Source: Catenuloplanes indicus
GTDB lineage: Bacteria > Actinomycetota > Actinomycetes > Mycobacteriales > Micromonosporaceae
Reading direction: 5' to 3'
Assembly (NCBI RefSeq): GCF_030813715.1
Contig: NZ_JAUSUZ010000001.1
Span: 8,600,501 to 8,664,500, forward strand
Length of the DNA stretch: 64,000 bases
Position 1 is the stretch's first letter, and every line of letters starts with the position of its first letter. Under the pieces are notes generated by a model. It saw nothing but the letters and a program-made list of their open reading frames with translations. It did no database searches and was not told the DNA's origin. The position numbers and the translations under genes were made by a program. This document shows, piece after piece, positions 16,575-25,295 of this stretch.

Positions 16575-18280
16575 TGGCGGCGGCCGGCGAGTTCACCGCC
16601 AGCGCGGTCCAGCGGCGGATCCTGCGCCGCCAGCGGGCCCGGGTCGGCGTGAGCGTGGTGTTCCTGTGCTCCCATCAGGCCGCCGAGGCGCTCGTACCGG
16701 TGATGATCGGCGTGGTCATCGACCGGGCCATCCGCACCTCCGACACCCGCGCGCTGCTGCTGTCGCTCGCCGGCCTCGCCCTGCTCTTCACGGTCCTCAC
16801 GTTCTCCTACTTCTTCGGTGCCCGCCTCGGGTACGCCGCGGTCGAGCACGAGTCGCACACCACCCGCGTCGAGATCGCGCGGCGCGCGCTCGACCCGCGC
16901 GGCCAGCGGTCCGGACTGCGCGACGGCGAGCTGCTGTCCGTCACCGCGTCCGACGCGGAGATCTCCACGCTGGTGCTGCGCGCGGCCGGGATCGCCGCGG
17001 CCGCCACCACGGCGCTCGTCGTCTCCGCGATCGCGCTGCTGGTCGTGGACGTGCCGCTCGGGCTGGGCGTGCTGCTCGGCGTACCGCTGGTGGTCCTCGC
17101 GCTGCAACGCCTCGCGCCACTGCTCACCCGCCGCAGCGAGGCCCAGCAGGAGGCGCTGGCCGGCACCACCGCGCTCGCCGTCGACCTGGTCTCCGGCCTG
17201 CGCGTGCTGCGCGGCATCGGCGCCCAGGACCACGCGGCCCGCCGGTACGCGGCCGCCAGCGCGCACGCGCTCGGCGTCACGCTGCGCGCCGCCAACAGCA
17301 AGGGCCTGCACCAGGGCCTGACCACCGCGGTCAACGGCCTGTTCCTCGCGGCCGTGGCCGGCACCGCCGGCTGGCTCGCGCTGCGCGGCCGCCTCACGCT
17401 CGGGGAACTGGCCACGGTGGTGCTCCTCGCCCAGTTCATCGCGGAGCCGGTCGGGACGCTCGGCTGGTGCGTGCAGCTGTTCGCGACCGCCAAGGCGTCC
17501 GCGACCCGGGTCGGCCGGGTCCTCGGCGCGCAGCCGCTGGTCACACCCGGTACCGCGGGCCTGCCCGGCCCGTCGGACACCCGGCTGGCGCTGGACGGCG
17601 TCGGCTACGGCAACCTCGGCGACGTCACGCTGCGGGTCCGCGCGGGCGAGGTCGTCGGCGTGGTCGCCTACGACCCGCGGGACGCGGACGCGCTGGTCAC
17701 GCTGCTGTCCGGGCGGGTGCCCCGGGACGGCTACCGCGGCACCGTGCGCATCGACGGCGTACCGGCGGAGACGCTGACGCTGGACGCGGTGCGCGGCACG
17801 CTGCTGGTCGAGCAGCACGACGTGGCGTTGTTCGAGGGCACGCTGCGGACGAACCTGGCCACCCGTACGGCCGGCGACGACCACCTGCTCACCGCGCTGC
17901 GCCACGCCGGTGCCACCGACGTCATCGAGACGCACCCGGACGGGCTCGACCGTGAGCTCACCGAGCGCGGCGCGAACCTCTCCGGCGGTCAGCGGCAGCG
18001 CATCGGCCTGGCCCGCGCGCTCGCCGCCGACCCGCCGGTCCTGATCCTGCACGAACCCACCACGTCCGTCGACGCGGTCACCGAGGGCCTGGTCGCGGAC
18101 GGCCTGACCGCCGCGCGCGGCACCGGCGCGCGCGGCACGCTGGTCATCACCAGCAGTCCCGCGCTGCTGCGCGCCGCCGACCGGGTCGCCGTGCTGGACG
18201 GCGGCCGTGTGGTCGCCGAGGGTACCCACGACGCGCTGGCCGCGGCCGACGCCCGATACCGCGAGGCAGTCATCCGATGA
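16574..18280 (+). CDS. Exporter-fold ABC half-transporter with degenerate Walker A (subunit A)
   Basis: A 568-residue TMD-NBD fusion with six helices (about 1-300) and an NBD (about 335-568). The signature LSGGQRQRIGLARAL (469 on) is intact. The Walker A region reads VVAYDPRDADALVT (363-376), with no GxxGxGK[ST]. Walker B is LILHEPTTS, with His493 in place of Asp. The switch His is replaced by Ser (ITSSPALL). This is the mirror image of its neighbour's lesions, so the two probably form a heterodimer with one working ATP site. It begins in the stop codon of the binding protein. It may act with siderophore uptake (compare IrtAB and YbtPQ) or export; the sequence does not decide direction. Confidence 0.88.
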   Translation: MAAAGEFTASAVQRRILRRQRARVGVSVVFLCSHQAAEALVPVMIGVVIDRAIRTSDTRALLLSLAGLALLFTVLTFSYFFGARLGYAAVEHESHTTRVEIARRALDPRGQRSGLRDGELLSVTASDAEISTLVLRAAGIAAAATTALVVSAIALLVVDVPLGLGVLLGVPLVVLALQRLAPLLTRRSEAQQEALAGTTALAVDLVSGLRVLRGIGAQDHAARRYAAASAHALGVTLRAANSKGLHQGLTTAVNGLFLAAVAGTAGWLALRGRLTLGELATVVLLAQFIAEPVGTLGWCVQLFATAKASATRVGRVLGAQPLVTPGTAGLPGPSDTRLALDGVGYGNLGDVTLRVRAGEVVGVVAYDPRDADALVTLLSGRVPRDGYRGTVRIDGVPAETLTLDAVRGTLLVEQHDVALFEGTLRTNLATRTAGDDHLLTALRHAGATDVIETHPDGLDRELTERGANLSGGQRQRIGLARALAADPPVLILHEPTTSVDAVTEGLVADGLTAARGTGARGTLVITSSPALLRAADRVAVLDGGRVVAEGTHDALAAADARYREAVIR

Positions 18281-20043
18281 GCGAGGGATCGCGTACCACC
18301 CAGCTGCTGCCCACCGCGACCGCCCGGCAGACCTGGACCGCGCTCGCCGCGGAGTTCCGGCGCCTGCCCGGCCTGACCGCCGCCGCCGGTGCGCTGCTCG
18401 TCGCCGCGTCCGCGTCCGGGCTGGTCGCGCCGTGGGTGCTCGGCCGGCTCGTGGACGACGTCAAGGCCGGGGCCGACACCGGCCGGATCGTCATGTGGGC
18501 CGGCGTGATCGCGGCTGCGGCCGTGGTCGCCGGTGTGCTCACCGCGGCCGGCGCGGCCGTCGCCGCGCGGCTCGGCGAGACGGTCCTGGCCCGGCTCCGC
18601 GAACGCGTGCTCGACCGCGCGCTGCACCTGCCGTCCAGCACGCTCGAGCGGGCCGGCACCGGCGACCTGGTCGCGCGCGCCGGTGACGACGTCGCGGTGG
18701 TCACCAACGCGATCACCGGCATCGGGCCGCTGATGGTCGGCGCGGTGCTCACCATCGTGCTCACCGCCGGCGGGCTGTTCACGCTGAACCCGTGGCTCGG
18801 CCTGGCCGGCCTGGTCGCCGCGCCGGCCTATGCGCTGGCGCTGCGCTGGTACCTGCCGAAGTCGGTGCCGTTCTACGCCCAGGAGCGGATCGCCACCGGC
18901 GAACGGTCCCAGGCGATGGCCGGTGCGCTGCACGGCGCCGCCACGGTCCGCGCGTACGGCATCGAGGAAGTGCACGTCGCCCGGATCGCGGACCGGTCCG
19001 CGGCCGCCCGCGACCTCGGGCTGACCGTGTTCGGCATCTTCACCCGCTTCGGGCTGCGGATCAACCGGGCCGAGCTGATCGGGCTGAGCAGCGTGCTGAT
19101 CGCCGGATTCCTGCTGGTCCGCGCGGGGCAGACCACGGTCGGCGCGGCCACCGCGGCCGCGCTGTACTTCCACCGCCTGTTCAACCCGATCGGCCTGATC
19201 CTGATGGAGTTCGACGCGGTCATGCAGGCCGGGGCCAGCCTGGCCCGGCTGATCGGCGTCGCGTCGCTGCCCGGGCAGCCCGCCGTGGCCGGCCGCGAGC
19301 CGGTCGACCACGACGCGGCGCTGAGCGTGACCGTGCGCCGGCACCACTACGAGGACGGGCCCACCGTCCTGGAGGACGTCACGCTGACGCTCGCGCCGGG
19401 GGAGCGGGTCGCGCTGGTCGGGGCCAGCGGCGCCGGGAAGAGCACGCTCGCCGGCATCGCGGCCGGGATCATCCCCGCGTCCGACGGCGACGCGCGCCTC
19501 CGCGGCGTACCCCTGCAAGATCTAGGCGAGATCCGGGTCCGCAAGGAGATCGCGCTGGTCAGCCAGGAGGTGCACGTGTTCGCCGGCCCGCTCGCCGACG
19601 ACCTGCGGCTGGCCCGCCCGGACGCGGACGACGCCGAGGTCGAGAAGGCGCTCGACCGGGTCGGCGCGACCGGCTGGCTGCGCACGCTACCGGACGGCCT
19701 CGCCACGCACGTCGGCGAGGGCGGCCACCGCCTGACCGCGGCCCAGGCCCAGCAGCTCGCGCTGGCCCGGCTGATCCTCGCCGACCCGGCCGTCGCCGTG
19801 CTCGACGAGGCCACCGCGGAAGCCGGCAGCGCGGGCGCCCGCGACCTGGACCGCGCCGCGGCCGCCGCCACCGACGGCCGCACCACGCTGATCGTCGCGC
19901 ACCGACTGGTCCAGGCCGCGGACGCGGACCGGATCATCGTGCTCGACCACGGCCGGATCGTCGAACAGGGCACGCACGACGCACTGCTCGCGGCCGGTGG
20001 ACGGTACGCGCACCTGTGGCAGTCCTGGGGAGGACCACGATGA
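18277..20043 (+). CDS. Exporter-fold ABC half-transporter with intact Walker A/B but degenerate signature (subunit B)
   Basis: A 588-residue TMD-NBD fusion. Walker A GASGAGKST (382-390), Walker B VAVLDEAT (506-513) and switch H542 (VAHRL) are canonical. The ABC signature is LTAAQAQQLALARL (486 on) instead of LSGGQ. The functional composite site would therefore use this subunit's Walker motifs and the LSGGQ of subunit A. The opposite site is dead on both faces. It starts 4 bp inside the previous gene (ATGA), and the methyltransferase starts inside its last codon. Six transmembrane helices occupy about 30-310. Confidence 0.9.
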   Translation: MSEGSRTTQLLPTATARQTWTALAAEFRRLPGLTAAAGALLVAASASGLVAPWVLGRLVDDVKAGADTGRIVMWAGVIAAAAVVAGVLTAAGAAVAARLGETVLARLRERVLDRALHLPSSTLERAGTGDLVARAGDDVAVVTNAITGIGPLMVGAVLTIVLTAGGLFTLNPWLGLAGLVAAPAYALALRWYLPKSVPFYAQERIATGERSQAMAGALHGAATVRAYGIEEVHVARIADRSAAARDLGLTVFGIFTRFGLRINRAELIGLSSVLIAGFLLVRAGQTTVGAATAAALYFHRLFNPIGLILMEFDAVMQAGASLARLIGVASLPGQPAVAGREPVDHDAALSVTVRRHHYEDGPTVLEDVTLTLAPGERVALVGASGAGKSTLAGIAAGIIPASDGDARLRGVPLQDLGEIRVRKEIALVSQEVHVFAGPLADDLRLARPDADDAEVEKALDRVGATGWLRTLPDGLATHVGEGGHRLTAAQAQQLALARLILADPAVAVLDEATAEAGSAGARDLDRAAAAATDGRTTLIVAHRLVQAADADRIIVLDHGRIVEQGTHDALLAAGGRYAHLWQSWGGPR

Positions 20044-20780
20044 GCTCGGAAACCGCGGAACGCCGATACGCGGACTTCTACCGCTACCAGGCATCCAGCC
20101 CGACCCTGCGGCAGATCTACGTCGACGTGTACGGCGACGACTACCCGGACGAGCTGCAGCCGTTCGGCTTCGTCACCCGCACCGACCTGTCCCGCATCGC
20201 CACGCTCGTCGGCCCGCTCGACGGCGGCCTGCTCGTCGACGTCGGCTGCGGCCGCGGCGGCCCCGGCACATCCGTCGCACTCACCTGCGGCGCCCGCCTC
20301 CTCGGCCTGGACGTGGTCCCGGCCGCGGTCGAGGGCGCCCCCGCGCTCGCCGCCTCCCTCGGCCTGCCCACCGCCGAGTTCCGGACGGGCAGCTTCACCG
20401 GGACCGGCGTCCCGTCCGGCGCCGCCGACGCGGTGATGAGCATCGACGCGCTCTGGATGGTGTGGAACAAACCGGCCGCACTCACCGAGATCCACCGCAT
20501 CCTCCGCCCCGGCGGCCGTTTCGTCTTCACCACCTGGGAGCCGTCCTATCTGGACCACGCGAGATTGCTGGCGAAAGCCGGTTTCGAGGTCTCGGTGCGC
20601 GAGGAGACCCCGGACTGGCTCGACCGCCAGGGCGCGGTCTACGCCCGCGTACTCGCCGCCACCGAGACCCTGGAACGCGAGCTGGGCCCCGGCGCCGAGG
20701 TCATCTTCGCCGAGGCCCGCGACACCCCCGCCGTCCTCGGCGGCACCCCACGCCTGCTGATCGCGGCGCACAAACCCTGA
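20040..20780 (+). CDS. SAM-dependent methyltransferase (class I)
   Basis: A 246-residue enzyme with Rossmann motif I LLVDVGCGRGGPGT (about 63-76), an acidic residue ending beta-2 (LLGLDVVP), post-motif I SIDALWMVWNKPAAL, and LRPGGRFVFTTWEP. It is cytoplasmic. The acceptor is unknown; the family includes small-molecule and natural-product methyltransferases. The ATG lies in the stop of ABC subunit B after GGGGAGG, so it is the last gene of the iron operon. A role in modifying a siderophore or the ABC cargo is plausible but unproven. A terminator follows at 20829. Confidence 0.85.
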   Translation: MSSETAERRYADFYRYQASSPTLRQIYVDVYGDDYPDELQPFGFVTRTDLSRIATLVGPLDGGLLVDVGCGRGGPGTSVALTCGARLLGLDVVPAAVEGAPALAASLGLPTAEFRTGSFTGTGVPSGAADAVMSIDALWMVWNKPAALTEIHRILRPGGRFVFTTWEPSYLDHARLLAKAGFEVSVREETPDWLDRQGAVYARVLAATETLERELGPGAEVIFAEARDTPAVLGGTPRLLIAAHKP

Positions 20781-20828
20781 TGGACGAAGGCCGTCTTCCC
20801 GCTTCCGGCGTGGTCCGGCCCGCATGCC

Positions 20829-20852
20829 CGAGGGCGGCCCGGCCCGCCCTCG
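20829..20852 (+). terminator. Hairpin terminator after the iron operon
   Basis: CGAGGGCGG (20829-20837) and CCGCCCTCG (20844-20852) form a perfect 9-bp stem with a 6-nt loop, 48 bp after the methyltransferase stop. Confidence 0.65.
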
Positions 20853-21258
20853 CCAGGAACTCGCCCAGACTTCGAAACACATTTGATAGAGATCGGCATC
20901 GGTTGGACCGTTCTTACTCCTGTCGGTCCTAACGGCAATCGAGGCAATTAGGACACGAGGCTCCGCGTGCCCGGTCCACCGGTGACTTTTCGCCGCCCCC
21001 GGCCCCATTATGGGTGGCAATGGACGGTCCGCGCCGTGCGTACCGTTCTCCAACGGGCGGTTAACCACAGCGAAACGCGCATCGACTATCTGGGATCTAG
21101 CGACGTCGCCCGCGCACCGATATCCTGTCCGGAATTACGACAGAATCGCGAATCATCGTTTTCCTTCTTCAGTCGAGCAATGTTGAGCAAGGTCGCCCGC
21201 GAGCACGTGCGGGTGCTTTCCCGTGATGCGCAGCTCCCCGGAAAGGGGTGACTCATCT
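20853..21258. other. Long upstream region of the exopolysaccharide locus
   Basis: About 400 bp without a supported gene. It is distinctly more A/T-rich than its surroundings (for example 20880-20955 and 21120-21180), as expected for promoter and leader sequence. The ORFs here lack coding character. It ends in GGAAAGGGG, the ribosome-binding site of the beta-propeller gene. No riboswitch fold was recognised with confidence. Confidence 0.45.
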
Positions 21259-23211
21259 TTGTCTGCCTTCATGCGTGCGTGGCGACGCCGGGCGGTCATT
21301 CTGGTGCTGGCCGGTGTGGTCGCCGGGACCGCGGGGCTGGCATCGCCGGGTGCCGCGACGGCCGCGGTCGTTCCGCCGCCGGCTCCGGGCCGGGTCGTCT
21401 CGGCCAACCCGGACGACCGCACCCCGCATGCCCGTAACGGTGAAGTGCGGGCATTCGCCCAGATCGGCGACGCCGTCTACGTCGGCGGCACGTTCACCCA
21501 GCTGCGGACGGCGGCCAACGCCACCTGGATCAGCCGGTCCTATCTGTTCGCCTACGACCGGACCACCGGCGCGCTCCACACCACCTTCCTCCCCGTCCTG
21601 GACGGCGCGGTCAACTCGCTGGCCGTCAATCCCGAGGGCGACCTGGTGGTGGGCGGCGCCTTCCGCAACGTCAACGGTGTCGAGCGACGCAATCTGGTCG
21701 CCGTCGACCCGCAGACCGGCGCGACGGTGGGTGACTGGGTGGGACGGTCGGACGGCGGCGTGGTGCGGACCATGAAGCTGCTCGGTGACGACCTCTACGT
21801 CGGCGGGGCCTTCAACTGGCTCAACGGCGTGGAGCGGCACGGCCTGGCCCGGATCGACGCGTCCAGCGGGGCGATCGACACCGGCTTCGTGGTCCATGCG
21901 ACCGGCGGGCGCAACAACGCCGCGCCGTACGTGTGGACGGTGGACGTCACCCCGAACGGCGCAACGCTGATCATGGGCGGCAACTTCACCCTGGTCAACG
22001 GGCTCTCCCGGAACCAGATCGCGCTCATCGAGATGGACGCCGCGGGTACGCCGACGGTCGCGAACTGGTCGACCACTCGCTACGTGCCGCCGTGCGCCGC
22101 ACCGAACACGTTCATCCACTACGTGCAGGACGTCGACTTCTCCGATGACGGCAGCTACTTCATCGTCGGCAGCAACGGCGGCGGCGGCTGGCCCGCGGCC
22201 TATTGCGACGCGCTGGTCCGGTTCGAGACGAGCATCCGGGGCACCGGCCTGGAGGCCACCTGGATCGACTGGACCGGCAACGACACGATCACCTCGGTCG
22301 AGGCCACCGACGAGGTCGTCTATCTCGGCGGGCATTTCCGCTGGCTGAACAACCCCAACGCGAGCGACCAGGCCGGACCCGGCGCGATCGACCGGCTCGG
22401 GGTCGCCGCGGCCGATCCGAACAACGGGATGCCGATCAACTGGAACCCGCGACGCAGCGGCGCGCCGAGCGGGACCACCGCGTGGGGCTCGACGGTGCCG
22501 GTCATCTGGCGCGGCGACGACGGAATCTACATCGGGCAGAACTCCGACGGACTCGGCAACGAGTACCACGGCCGGTTCGCGATGTTCCCGATCGCGTCCG
22601 GTCGCGACATCCCGGTGGTCGAGGCCCCGGCCGGCACGACCGGCTTCCTCTACTCGGGAGACACCGACGGGCAGCTCACCCGCACGCCGTACGCCGCCGG
22701 TGGACTCGGCACGGCCACCGTGGTGAGCCAGCCGAACCTGGTGGGGGCGGGTGCGGCGATGCGGGCCGGCGACAAGCTCTACTGGGACGTCGGCGGCGCT
22801 TTCGGCATCTCCCAGGTCAGCAACACGGGTGTGGTGGGCGTGCCGTGGCACATCGGCTTCAACGACTGGTTCGACTCGTCCGTGATGACCGGCGCCTTCT
22901 TCCTGAGCGGGCGGATGTATTACACGAGGTCCACCGGGAACGGCCTCTACTATCGCTACCTCGAACCGGACGGTCACTACGTGGGCGCGACCGAGTTCAC
23001 CGCGCCGACCACCGGGGTCACCTGGTCGGCCACGCGCGGGCTGGCCTACGCCGGCGGCACCGTGGTCTTCGGCTCGACGGACGGCAAGCTGCGGTCGGTG
23101 CCGTTCGACCCCACCGCGGCACCGAGCCTGGTGGTGGACGGCGCCGCGGTCACCGTGATCGACCCGGGCACCACCTGGACGAGCCCCACGCTCTTCTTCG
23201 CCGCGTCGTGA
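21259..23211 (+). CDS. Secreted beta-propeller (delta-60/DUF5122-like) protein of the EPS locus
   Basis: About 650 residues. A basic N-terminus and hydrophobic helix form a signal peptide ending about GAATAAV. The mature protein carries repeating units of the form VGGxFxxxNGxxRxxLxxxDxxxGA (VGGTFTQL, VGGAFRNVNGVERR, VGGAFNWLNGVERH, MGGNFTLVNGLSRN, LGGHFRWLNNP), the blade pattern of a beta-propeller. The start is ambiguous. TTG 21259 is 10 nt after GGAAAGGGG; ATG 21271 and an upstream ATG at 21223 are also in frame. As first gene of the Wzx/Wzy cluster it may bind or organise the polymer outside the cell. The function itself is not established. Confidence 0.8.
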   Translation: MSAFMRAWRRRAVILVLAGVVAGTAGLASPGAATAAVVPPPAPGRVVSANPDDRTPHARNGEVRAFAQIGDAVYVGGTFTQLRTAANATWISRSYLFAYDRTTGALHTTFLPVLDGAVNSLAVNPEGDLVVGGAFRNVNGVERRNLVAVDPQTGATVGDWVGRSDGGVVRTMKLLGDDLYVGGAFNWLNGVERHGLARIDASSGAIDTGFVVHATGGRNNAAPYVWTVDVTPNGATLIMGGNFTLVNGLSRNQIALIEMDAAGTPTVANWSTTRYVPPCAAPNTFIHYVQDVDFSDDGSYFIVGSNGGGGWPAAYCDALVRFETSIRGTGLEATWIDWTGNDTITSVEATDEVVYLGGHFRWLNNPNASDQAGPGAIDRLGVAAADPNNGMPINWNPRRSGAPSGTTAWGSTVPVIWRGDDGIYIGQNSDGLGNEYHGRFAMFPIASGRDIPVVEAPAGTTGFLYSGDTDGQLTRTPYAAGGLGTATVVSQPNLVGAGAAMRAGDKLYWDVGGAFGISQVSNTGVVGVPWHIGFNDWFDSSVMTGAFFLSGRMYYTRSTGNGLYYRYLEPDGHYVGATEFTAPTTGVTWSATRGLAYAGGTVVFGSTDGKLRSVPFDPTAAPSLVVDGAAVTVIDPGTTWTSPTLFFAAS

Positions 23212-23224
23212 TCGGAGCCGCGTC

Positions 23225-23818
23225 GTGATCGGGAGCCGCGTCATGGCCGGGGACAGCGCACCGGTGGACACCGAGCGCGCGCCGGCCCCCGTCGGCGTCC
23301 TGGTCCGGCAGGTGTTCCGGCTCAAGCGTGCGTGGTACCGGCTGCGCTACCCCCGGCTGACCCTGGGCAGGGACGTGCAGATCCGCGGCCGGATCCGGCT
23401 TCGGCGGGGCGTGACGGTCGTCATCGGCGACCGGTGCCGGCTGAACAAACTGGTCCGGTTCGCCGGCCCTGGCGTGGTCCGCATCGGACCGGACACCCTG
23501 CTCAACGGTTCCTGGGTGGGCTGCTGGACGACCGTCACGGTCGGTGCCGGCAGCTTGCTGTCGGACTGCGAACTGGTCGACAACACCTTCCACAACCTCG
23601 ACCCGGCCCGGCGCCACGCGGCGCCCTCGCCCAGCACCCGGGCGCCGATCACCGTCGGCGAGAACGTGTGGATCGGTGCCGGCGCCCTGGTCATGAAGGG
23701 CGTCACGATCGGCCGGGACTCGGTGGTCGGCGCGGCCACGGTGGTCCGCACCGACGTGCCGGCCCGGGTGGTCGTGATCGGAAATCCGCAGCAGATCGCC
23801 AAGAGGTTCGATGACTGA
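23225..23818 (+). CDS. Hexapeptide-repeat (LbH) acyltransferase
   Basis: A 197-residue sugar or EPS O-acyltransferase of the left-handed beta-helix family. Hexad repeats run through VRIGPDTLLNGSWVG, ITVGENVWIGAGALVMKGVTIGRDSVVGAATVV and end at VVVIGNPQQIAKRF. The candidate catalytic His is in DNTFHNLD. The start GTG 23225 sits in a short repeated stretch; ATG 23243 is an alternative. It overlaps the following Wzz-like gene by 8 bp. It probably acetylates a sugar precursor or the repeat unit, using an acyl-CoA donor. Confidence 0.87.
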   Translation: MIGSRVMAGDSAPVDTERAPAPVGVLVRQVFRLKRAWYRLRYPRLTLGRDVQIRGRIRLRRGVTVVIGDRCRLNKLVRFAGPGVVRIGPDTLLNGSWVGCWTTVTVGAGSLLSDCELVDNTFHNLDPARRHAAPSPSTRAPITVGENVWIGAGALVMKGVTIGRDSVVGAATVVRTDVPARVVVIGNPQQIAKRFDD

Positions 23819-25295
23819 CACCACCGATGTCGCGCCCCGCAGCCGCACCGTCAGCCCTCTCGACCTGCTCCGCCCGCCCGTCCGGCGGTGGCGCACGACC
23901 CTCGCCGGGGTGCTGCTCGGCCTGCTCGGTGCGGTCGGCTACCTCGCCACCGCGGGCGGCTTCGAGGCCACCGCCGTGGTCGCGGTCCGGCCGGTCGTCA
24001 CCGACCCGTTCACCTATCCGGGCCCGGGCTCCGACCGGGTGGTCAACATGACGGTGGAGAACGGCCTCGCCACCGGCACCGAGGTGGTCACGGCGGTCGC
24101 GGCGGCCACCGGGCAGGGCGAGGAGGCGGCCCGCGCGTCGCTGACCGTCGAGCTGCCGGACGGATCGCAGGTGCTCCGGTTCCGCTACGCCGCGCCGACC
24201 GCGGACGCGGCCGTCGCCGGGGCCAACGCCGCAGCCAACACTTACCTGGACGTGCGTCGCCGCCTCTACCAGACCCAGCGGGACGCGAGGATCGCCTCGT
24301 ACGACCAGAGCATCGCCGCACTCGCCGCCGAACGCGACAAGGTCCGCGCCGCGCTGCCGTCCGGCGCCGGCTCGGTCGCCGCCACCGCCGCACTGGACCG
24401 GCTGCGGAGCCTCAATGACCAGCTCGGCGAGCTGGCCACCCGGCGTGCCGACGCCGCCGCGGTCGACGTCACGCCCGGTACGGTCACCCGGATCGCCACC
24501 CCACCCGCCGCCCCCGGACGGATGCCGCTGCCGATAGTGCTGATCGCGGCGCTGGCCGGCGGTCTGCTCGCCGGCGCGGTGCTCGCCACCGCGGTGGAGG
24601 CGCTGAGCCGCCGAGTCCGGACCGGGTACGACGCGGCCACGATCTCCGGGCTACCGCTGCTCGCCGAGCTGCGCGGCCGGCGGTTCGGCCAGGGTCGCAG
24701 CCAGCTCACGGCGGATCTGCGGTACCTGGTGCCGGCGATCCTCGGCCGGCTGGGCCCGGCCACCCGCCGCATCGTGCTGCTCGCCCCGGGCTCCGGTGAA
24801 CTGCCCACCGGCGTCGCCGCCGGCCTGGCCGTGGCGCTCGCCGACGGCGGCAACGAGGTGCACTGGCAGGACCTGACGCCCGAGGCGCCGCTGAGCCGGT
24901 CACGGGTGCTGGCCTCCGCCACCGGCCCGATCACCGAGCGGCCGCGGCCCACCGACACGACCGAGCCGCTGACCCGGCCGCGCCCGTCGCCGGTGCTGGT
25001 CGAGCAGCGCGAACGGGACCGGACCAGCGCGTCCGTCACCCGGTCCGTACCGATCGGCCGGGGCCGGGTGTGGTTGATCGCGCCCGCCGACCCGGACGAA
25101 AAACTGATCACACTGGTCAGAGCCGTCCCGGCCGACTGGGACGCGCTCGGCGTGCGGTCCGTGCAGCAGGCCGCCGTGGTCCTGGTGGCACGCCGGGATC
25201 ACACCCGCGCCGCCGACCTGGACCGGCTCGCCACCACCCTTCGCCTCAGCGGGGTCCGGACCCTCGGCATCGTTCTGGTGAGCGGGCATGACTGA
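23811..25295 (+). CDS. Wzz/chain-length-type EPS protein with vestigial BY-kinase domain
   Basis: A 494-residue protein with TM1 (about 33-50), a periplasmic-type Wzz domain with coiled-coil segments (about 50-235), TM2 (about 238-260), then a cytoplasmic domain. That domain aligns with bacterial tyrosine kinases, but the P-loop GEGKST is replaced by GELPTG (329-334). The Walker A' Asp motif (LLVDADLR) reads VHWQDLTP, and no Tyr cluster is present at the C-terminus. It probably controls polymer length as a structural co-polymerase without kinase activity. It overlaps the acyltransferase and the Wzy gene, consistent with one transcript. Confidence 0.83.
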   Translation: MTDTTDVAPRSRTVSPLDLLRPPVRRWRTTLAGVLLGLLGAVGYLATAGGFEATAVVAVRPVVTDPFTYPGPGSDRVVNMTVENGLATGTEVVTAVAAATGQGEEAARASLTVELPDGSQVLRFRYAAPTADAAVAGANAAANTYLDVRRRLYQTQRDARIASYDQSIAALAAERDKVRAALPSGAGSVAATAALDRLRSLNDQLGELATRRADAAAVDVTPGTVTRIATPPAAPGRMPLPIVLIAALAGGLLAGAVLATAVEALSRRVRTGYDAATISGLPLLAELRGRRFGQGRSQLTADLRYLVPAILGRLGPATRRIVLLAPGSGELPTGVAAGLAVALADGGNEVHWQDLTPEAPLSRSRVLASATGPITERPRPTDTTEPLTRPRPSPVLVEQRERDRTSASVTRSVPIGRGRVWLIAPADPDEKLITLVRAVPADWDALGVRSVQQAAVVLVARRDHTRAADLDRLATTLRLSGVRTLGIVLVSGHD

